Below, one piece after another: positions 60,204 to 64,000 of a stretch of DNA of 64,000 bases. A program made the position numbers and the translations under genes. Each line of letters opens with the position of its first letter. Position 1 is the first letter of the stretch. Under the pieces are notes generated by a model that had not been told where the DNA came from, did not search any database, and saw nothing but the letters and a program-made list of their open reading frames with translations. The stretch comes from Halalkalibacter hemicellulosilyticusJCM 9152 (GTDB lineage Bacteria > Bacillota > Bacilli > Bacillales > Bacillaceae_D). The stretch is taken from positions 1 through 64,000 of the forward strand of contig NZ_BAUU01000001.1 of assembly GCF_000513115.1 (NCBI RefSeq), given 5' to 3'.

Positions 60204-61016
60204 TTAACGCTGATTATGGTATTTGCGGTAAACACTTGGAGACATCCCGGTATGCTTTTTGAATAATCGGCTGAAATAATATACATCTGCATATCCAATC
60301 GTTTTAGCTATATCGAGAACAGAGTGATGTGTGAACGAAAGTAATTCTTTGGCTTTTTTGATTCGGAACTTAATCAAATAGTCAATAGGACTTAATCCGT
60401 TATAATATCGAAATTGAGATGAAAAAAAGCCTTGACTGACCCCGTATCGATTAGCCATATCAGTTAATGTTATTGATTTGTTGTAATTCAATTGGAAATA
60501 ACGGATTGCATCATGAACCATATTTGTTTGCTCATTCGAATGGGATTCGTTCTGACAAGAAACAATTGATTCATACAGTAACTGATAAAATAGAATTCTA
60601 GAACGAAATGCTGATAGGGGTCCAGATGCAACAGAATTTGTATGAAGAGATTTTAATAGTTCGAGTAATGTATGGTTAAGGTGTACTTGTAATTTATAGT
60701 GTGAGTTGGTGTGCTTTTCAACTGTATTAGCTTCACAAGTATAATGGATTAAACAATATTCGAAGTCTGTCTTTGGGCTTGTTTCATAATCTAAGTTCAT
60801 TTGACAACCACCGTGTAAAATGGTTCCTGGCGTAGCACTGTATTCTGTCCCATCAAAAGTAAATTTTCCTTCTCCTTTAAGCACATACAAAAAGCCAGCA
60901 GCAGGAGTTTTGAAGTTCAAATTAGAATAGCCTCCTTCAAGAGAGCACCAAAATACATCTGAAACAGAAAATAAGCCTTTTGAATAGTATGAAGTTAATG
61001 AATCTAGTTTCACCAT
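60204..61016 (-). CDS. AraC-family regulator with cupin-like N-terminus
   Basis: About 270 residues: an N-terminal cupin-type sensing domain (KTPAAGFLYVLKGEGKFTFD, SATPGTILHGGCQMNLDY) and C-terminal double helix-turn-helix (ITLTDMANRYGVSQGFFSSQ, SVLDIAKTIGYADVYYFSRL, FKKHTGMSPSVYRKYH). ATG 61016 has AAGGGG 8 bases upstream; the frame extends to 61121 without a ribosome site. A palindrome GATCATAATGATC lies about 20 bases before the start. It is adjacent to a siderophore-binding protein gene and may control it. Confidence 0.8.
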   Translation of the reverse strand: MVKLDSLTSYYSKGLFSVSDVFWCSLEGGYSNLNFKTPAAGFLYVLKGEGKFTFDGTEYSATPGTILHGGCQMNLDYETSPKTDFEYCLIHYTCEANTVEKHTNSHYKLQVHLNHTLLELLKSLHTNSVASGPLSAFRSRILFYQLLYESIVSCQNESHSNEQTNMVHDAIRYFQLNYNKSITLTDMANRYGVSQGFFSSQFRYYNGLSPIDYLIKFRIKKAKELLSFTHHSVLDIAKTIGYADVYYFSRLFKKHTGMSPSVYRKYHNQR

Positions 61017-61129
61017 TGCTTTACCCCTTATACGATCATTATGATCAAATATTATCATACATAATTGCTTAGGAGAAATTTCAACTAAGGAGGGACATGA
61101 TCGTAAAGAGGTGGGTAGCAAATGAACTT

Positions 61130-61178
61130 AAAAATATAAGCTTTCCTTGCAAAAGAATGCTAATCAAGGAAAGCTTTA
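61130..61178 (-). terminator. Rho-independent terminator of the siderophore-binding gene
   Basis: On the minus strand AAGCTTTCCTTG and CAAGGAAAGCTT (12 bp, perfect) pair around a 15-base loop and are followed by ATATTTTTA. Confidence 0.8.
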
Positions 61179-61212
61179 ATAAAACAGCTTGCACTGCGAA
61201 TTAGTAGTAATG

Positions 61213-62175
61213 TTAATGATTTAAAGCATTGATAATGGTTTCAATTCCGTAATTAACCCCAATTGGCCCAGGAGAGAATGCGGAGCTTTCGAGCAAATGA
61301 ACGTGATTGTTTTGCACGGCTTGCAGGTGATTCCAAACGGTGCTGTTTTCTAATTCTTTTAATCTAGGCTCTAGTTCGACATCGGAACGGTTGTGTATAA
61401 AGATATGATCTGGATTTAATGTACTTAGCCCTTCTAGCGAAATTTCCTGAGATGTACCATCAAAAGATTCAGGAGTTGCTAATTCGAGATCATTGTAATA
61501 ATGTAATCGTTCTGTTCCCCATAAGAAAAAGCCATTGTCTTGCAAATCGATAAATAATACTGTCTGTTCATTTGAATCGGCTAATTGATCTTTGGCGTCA
61601 TTTAGATGGTTTTGATATTGAGCAATAATCTCTTCTGCGTCTTTCTCAAGGTTAAGGGCCTTACCAATTTCAAGCAATGCCCATTGCCAATCGTCATTTG
61701 CCTTTGAAGAATCAATGAAAAATACGGGTGCGATTTGAGTTAGTTGACTATAAATCTGGTCATTTCCCGAAGCATCTCCATCAGAACCTGCTGCTAATAT
61801 AAGATCGGGATTCAGATCAAGTAATTTCTCTAGGTTGATTTCATTGTAGCTACCAATATCAACAATCTCTGTTCCTTGGTAGTAGGGCTGAAGTGCTTGG
61901 AAATTGGCTACAAAGTCGTCAAAGTAATTTGCCCCGACAGGAGGATGATTGAATGAAAGCAGAAGCTCTGTTAATGTAAAGTAAGTGACTGCAATTCTTT
62001 CAGGGTGTTCGGGTAAAGTCTGCTCTCCTTTATGATCTACGACGATTCTATGACCTGTATTAGAATGTGTATCTTCTAATTCATCTTCTGTAGTAGAAGA
62101 TTGAGAACTGCATGCGATTAGTAATAGAGTTAGTGCAGCAGATAATAGTAGAATAATGTTAAATCGAGTCTTCAA
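61213..62175 (-). CDS. Iron-siderophore ABC transporter binding lipoprotein
   Basis: About 320 residues with a lipoprotein signal (FNIILLLSAALTLLLIACSS, lipobox LIAC) and a FecB/FeuA-type periplasmic-binding fold (EHPERIAVTYFTLTELLLSF, NLEKLLDLNPDLILAAGSDG, LEGLSTLNPDHIFIHNRSDV). The likely start is TTG 62175, with a TAGGTG 6 bases upstream; GTG 62184 overlaps it. A 17/19 Fur box lies 30 bases upstream. No permease or ATPase genes adjoin it, so it must share a transporter encoded elsewhere. Confidence 0.83.
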   Translation of the reverse strand: MKTRFNIILLLSAALTLLLIACSSQSSTTEDELEDTHSNTGHRIVVDHKGEQTLPEHPERIAVTYFTLTELLLSFNHPPVGANYFDDFVANFQALQPYYQGTEIVDIGSYNEINLEKLLDLNPDLILAAGSDGDASGNDQIYSQLTQIAPVFFIDSSKANDDWQWALLEIGKALNLEKDAEEIIAQYQNHLNDAKDQLADSNEQTVLFIDLQDNGFFLWGTERLHYYNDLELATPESFDGTSQEISLEGLSTLNPDHIFIHNRSDVELEPRLKELENSTVWNHLQAVQNNHVHLLESSAFSPGPIGVNYGIETIINALNH

Positions 62176-62205
62176 TGTAAACACCTAACCTTCGTTTTTT
62201 TATTT

Positions 62206-62224
62206 GAAAATGATTATCAGTATC
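62206..62224 (-). promoter_or_regulatory. Fur box of the siderophore-binding gene
   Basis: GAAAATGATTATCAGTATC matches 17 of 19 positions of the classical Fur box (GATAATGATTATCATTATC). It lies about 30 bases before the gene start. Confidence 0.85.
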
Positions 62225-62365
62225 GTTTGATATTATAAAAAATTTTATCTTGTAATTCAATGGATAATCTGAATCAATAGGGATGGATTATTTTAATATA
62301 TAGAGGCAAAAGAAAGTTTAATAGGAGATTAAGTAAGAACAAACTGAATAGGTTAAGTGATGAGT

Positions 62366-62562
62366 GCGGTTCCTCATTCCTCTATTTTTTCTATATTTCA
62401 CTTTTTCATGATATTACGGTTCCTCATTCCTCTATTTCGGGTTTTATAGCTCCTTTTGGCGTTATTTAGCTCAAATAGTGGAAAGAGGATTCCTTTTTCT
62501 TCTCATGAAGAGGAGGTACCTCGAATTAGCGGAAAGAGGATTCCCTTTGTTCTTTATGAGAT
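62366..62562 (+). repeat. Short local repeats (TTCCTCATTCCTCTATTT and GGAAAGAGGATTCC)
   Basis: CGGTTCCTCATTCCTCTATT occurs at 62367 and 62417, 50 bases apart. AGNGGAAAGAGGATTCC occurs at 62477 and 62528, about 51 bases apart, with similar downstream TTT-TTC-ATGAG. The second pair is partly the reverse complement of the first in character (GGAATCCTCTTTCC). The 62185-62860 stretch has no gene. It consists of the Fur box, these repeats and repeat copy 7. Confidence 0.6.
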
Positions 62563-62582
62563 CCCCCGTGCCTCTCGAATGG

Positions 62583-62757
62583 AGAGCACTGAAAAAGTCC
62601 TTTCTAGTAACTCAAAGAAGAGTAATGGCTCCGTTCGTTGCGCGCCTTTCTATGAGAAAGCCACTCATAGCAAGGCTTTCAATATCGGGCAACGGCTACG
62701 CACATTACTTAAAGTCCACTAAAAAAGTGAAAATCGCACTTTTTCAGCGGCCTCTCT
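62583..62757 (+). repeat. Dispersed intergenic repeat, copy 7 (full length)
   Basis: Same order and orientation as copy 6: GAGCACTGAAAAAGTCC, TTTCTAGTAACTCAAAGAAG, AATGGCTCCGTTCGTTGCGC, hairpin TATGAGAAAGCCACTCATA, AATATCGGGCAACGGCTACG, CACATTACTTAAAG and a terminal hairpin with AAAAAAGTG/CACTTTTTCAG. It is 3.2 kb from copy 6; the AhpD-AraC-siderophore block lies between them. Confidence 0.85.
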
Positions 62758-62860
62758 CGAATGGATAGAGGAGGCGGTGTCGCGCTGTATTCCACTGATT
62801 TGGCTTTTCTCCCTCTTAGTTCTTTTCTTAATAAGAAAACAATAATGATAAAAATTCTCA

Positions 62861-62918
62861 TTGACACAATGAAAGCTGTCGCTTAAAATAATTGACAGTG
62901 ATAATTATTATCAATATA
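62861..62918 (+). promoter_or_regulatory. Promoter and Fur box of the second siderophore-binding gene
   Basis: TTGACA (62861-62866), a 17-bp spacer and TAAAAT (62884-62889). GATAATTATTATCAATATA (62900-62918) matches 15 of 19 Fur-box positions and overlaps the expected transcription start. Confidence 0.8.
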
Positions 62919-62938
62919 CATAAAGAGGAGTGGGGGAC

Positions 62939-63964
62939 ATGTCCAAAGTGGCATTTTCACAAAAAGGGGTACATAGTAGTCGTTTATTTGTTCTTATTCT
63001 ATCACTGTTGTTCATTTTGGCGGCGTGTGGTGGAGAGGATGCTGCGCAATCGCCAGATGAGGATGGAAGTGATGAGCAAGTGGAGGATAGCCGAGATGAG
63101 GAAGAGAGTCAAGGTATACGTGAGGTTGAGCATGCATTAGGTACAGCCGATATTGATGGAAAGCCAGAACGCATTGTTACGCTGTATCAAGGAGCAACAG
63201 ATGCAGCCGTTGCGTTAGGGATTACGCCGGTTGGGGCGGTTGAGTCATGGGATCAGCAGCCGTTCTACGATTACTTCGGTGATGCGCTAAACGATGTTGA
63301 AGTTGTCGGTTTAGAAACTCAGCCTAATTTAGAAGAGATTGCCCAGCTGAATCCTGATCTGATTATCGCTTCGCAAATTCGTCACGAGGAAGTGTATGAG
63401 CAGCTTTCAGAGATTGCTCCGACTGTCGTGCATGAAACGGTGTTTGATTTTAAAGGGTCAGTTGAATTATTAGCTGAAGCTGCAGGTGAGGAAGAGAAAG
63501 CGAATGAAATTTTGACAGATTGGGATAATCGAGTAGCTGATTTCCAAGTTAAAATGGAAGAGAAATTAGATGATGAGTGGCCATTTTCTGTTTCCGTATT
63601 GAACTTTAGAGCGGATCATGCGCGTATATATGTAACGGGTTTTGCTGGTTCCATTTTAACAGAGCTAGGCTTTGGTTCTCCTGAAGGTCGTCAAGATGAT
63701 GAGGATATTTTAATGCTAACAGATAAAGAAAGTATTCCTGAAATGAATGCAGACGTCTTTTATATCTTCTATGATCATACGGAAGGTGCGGTCGAGCAGA
63801 GCTTTGATGAATGGACGAGTCATCCATTATGGGATAATTTAGATGCTGTTCAACATGACCAAGTGTTTGTTGTTGATGAAATTACTTGGAATTTAGCTGG
63901 TGGTATTTTGTCAGCGAATTTAATGCTTGATGATATTTATGAGCGGTTTGAATTAGAACAATAA
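62939..63964 (+). CDS. Iron-siderophore ABC transporter binding lipoprotein (YfiY/FhuD-like)
   Basis: The 341-residue protein has a lipoprotein signal (LFVLILSLLFILAACGGE, lipobox LAAC), a 40-residue acidic linker rich in Glu/Asp/Ser and a FecB-type binding domain (GKPERIVTLYQGATDAAVAL, NLEEIAQLNPDLIIASQIRH, HPLWDNLDAVQHDQVFVVDE). ATG 62939 follows GAGGAG; the GTG at 62930 is inside that site. The acidic linker is long and would suit a high-pH or high-salt habitat (inference). Permease genes probably follow beyond the window. Confidence 0.87.
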   Translation: MSKVAFSQKGVHSSRLFVLILSLLFILAACGGEDAAQSPDEDGSDEQVEDSRDEEESQGIREVEHALGTADIDGKPERIVTLYQGATDAAVALGITPVGAVESWDQQPFYDYFGDALNDVEVVGLETQPNLEEIAQLNPDLIIASQIRHEEVYEQLSEIAPTVVHETVFDFKGSVELLAEAAGEEEKANEILTDWDNRVADFQVKMEEKLDDEWPFSVSVLNFRADHARIYVTGFAGSILTELGFGSPEGRQDDEDILMLTDKESIPEMNADVFYIFYDHTEGAVEQSFDEWTSHPLWDNLDAVQHDQVFVVDEITWNLAGGILSANLMLDDIYERFELEQ

Positions 63965-64000
63965 TGACTAGTGCATAAAAGGCTAGGAAACGCTTGCTTG

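Noticed and set aside
62456-62768. 88- and 96-codon frames before the last gene
   Set aside because: They coincide with repeat copy 7 and the short local repeats; not coding.

Overview
The window looks like a low-GC Gram-positive chromosome, most likely an aerobic, possibly alkaliphilic Bacillaceae (Halalkalibacter/Alkalihalobacillus/Bacillus type). The evidence is purine-rich Shine-Dalgarno sites, frequent TTG and GTG starts, sigma-A promoters, a c-di-AMP riboswitch in front of ktrAB, Fur and Zur boxes of Bacillus type and Bacillus-like two-component/ABC modules. No rRNA, tRNA, prophage or intact insertion sequence was seen. The genus is an inference.

Layout. 1-3263: 3' part of a surface protein with GLUG and eight InlB-type repeats, split by a frameshift. 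3.4-9.6 kb: two membrane proteins, an ArsR regulator with an AHSA1-YdhG fusion and a flavin reductase, a broken FeoB-like permease and a CzcO-like flavoprotein with a Cys-rich tail. 9.7-12.3 kb: TetR regulator and MFS pump sharing an operator. 12.4-13.8 kb: CzrA/CzcD zinc efflux. 14-16.3 kb: c-di-AMP riboswitch and KtrAB potassium uptake. 16.6-23.8 kb: small detoxification/regulator genes, an SMR pump pair with a truncated LysR gene, then a 1.1-kb decayed stretch holding an orphan CRISPR mini-array. 24-29.2 kb: LnrJKLMN-like two-component system and ABC exporter. 30.2-32.7 kb: ABC exporter with LytTR and DUF3021. 32.8-35 kb: LysR and MFS. 35.2-38.5 kb: IS1182 remnant, a MutS2 paralogue without Smr domain behind a leader-peptide attenuator, and a frameshifted MerR-TipAS regulator with a textbook 19-bp-spacer promoter. 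38.6-44.2 kb: AlkD-like gene (frameshifted), GAF sensor kinase/regulator, azoreductase, DrrAB-like exporter. 44.6-49.4 kb: two further ABC exporters with XRE and TetR regulators. 49.5 kb: csaA. 50-59.3 kb: complete staphylopine-type metallophore operon (cntKLM-ABCDF-E) with two Zur-like boxes. 59.6-64 kb: AhpD-like protein, AraC regulator and two Fur-boxed iron-siderophore binding lipoproteins.

Themes. The region is dominated by drug/antibiotic-response modules (five ABC exporters, two MFS drug pumps, an SMR pair, MerR-TipAS, attenuated MutS2-like gene) and by metal homeostasis (zinc efflux, zinc metallophore uptake, iron siderophore uptake). A dispersed intergenic repeat of about 160 nt recurs at seven places in both orientations. 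At least seven genes show what look like single indels, so either the assembly has indel errors or the strain carries many recent pseudogenes.
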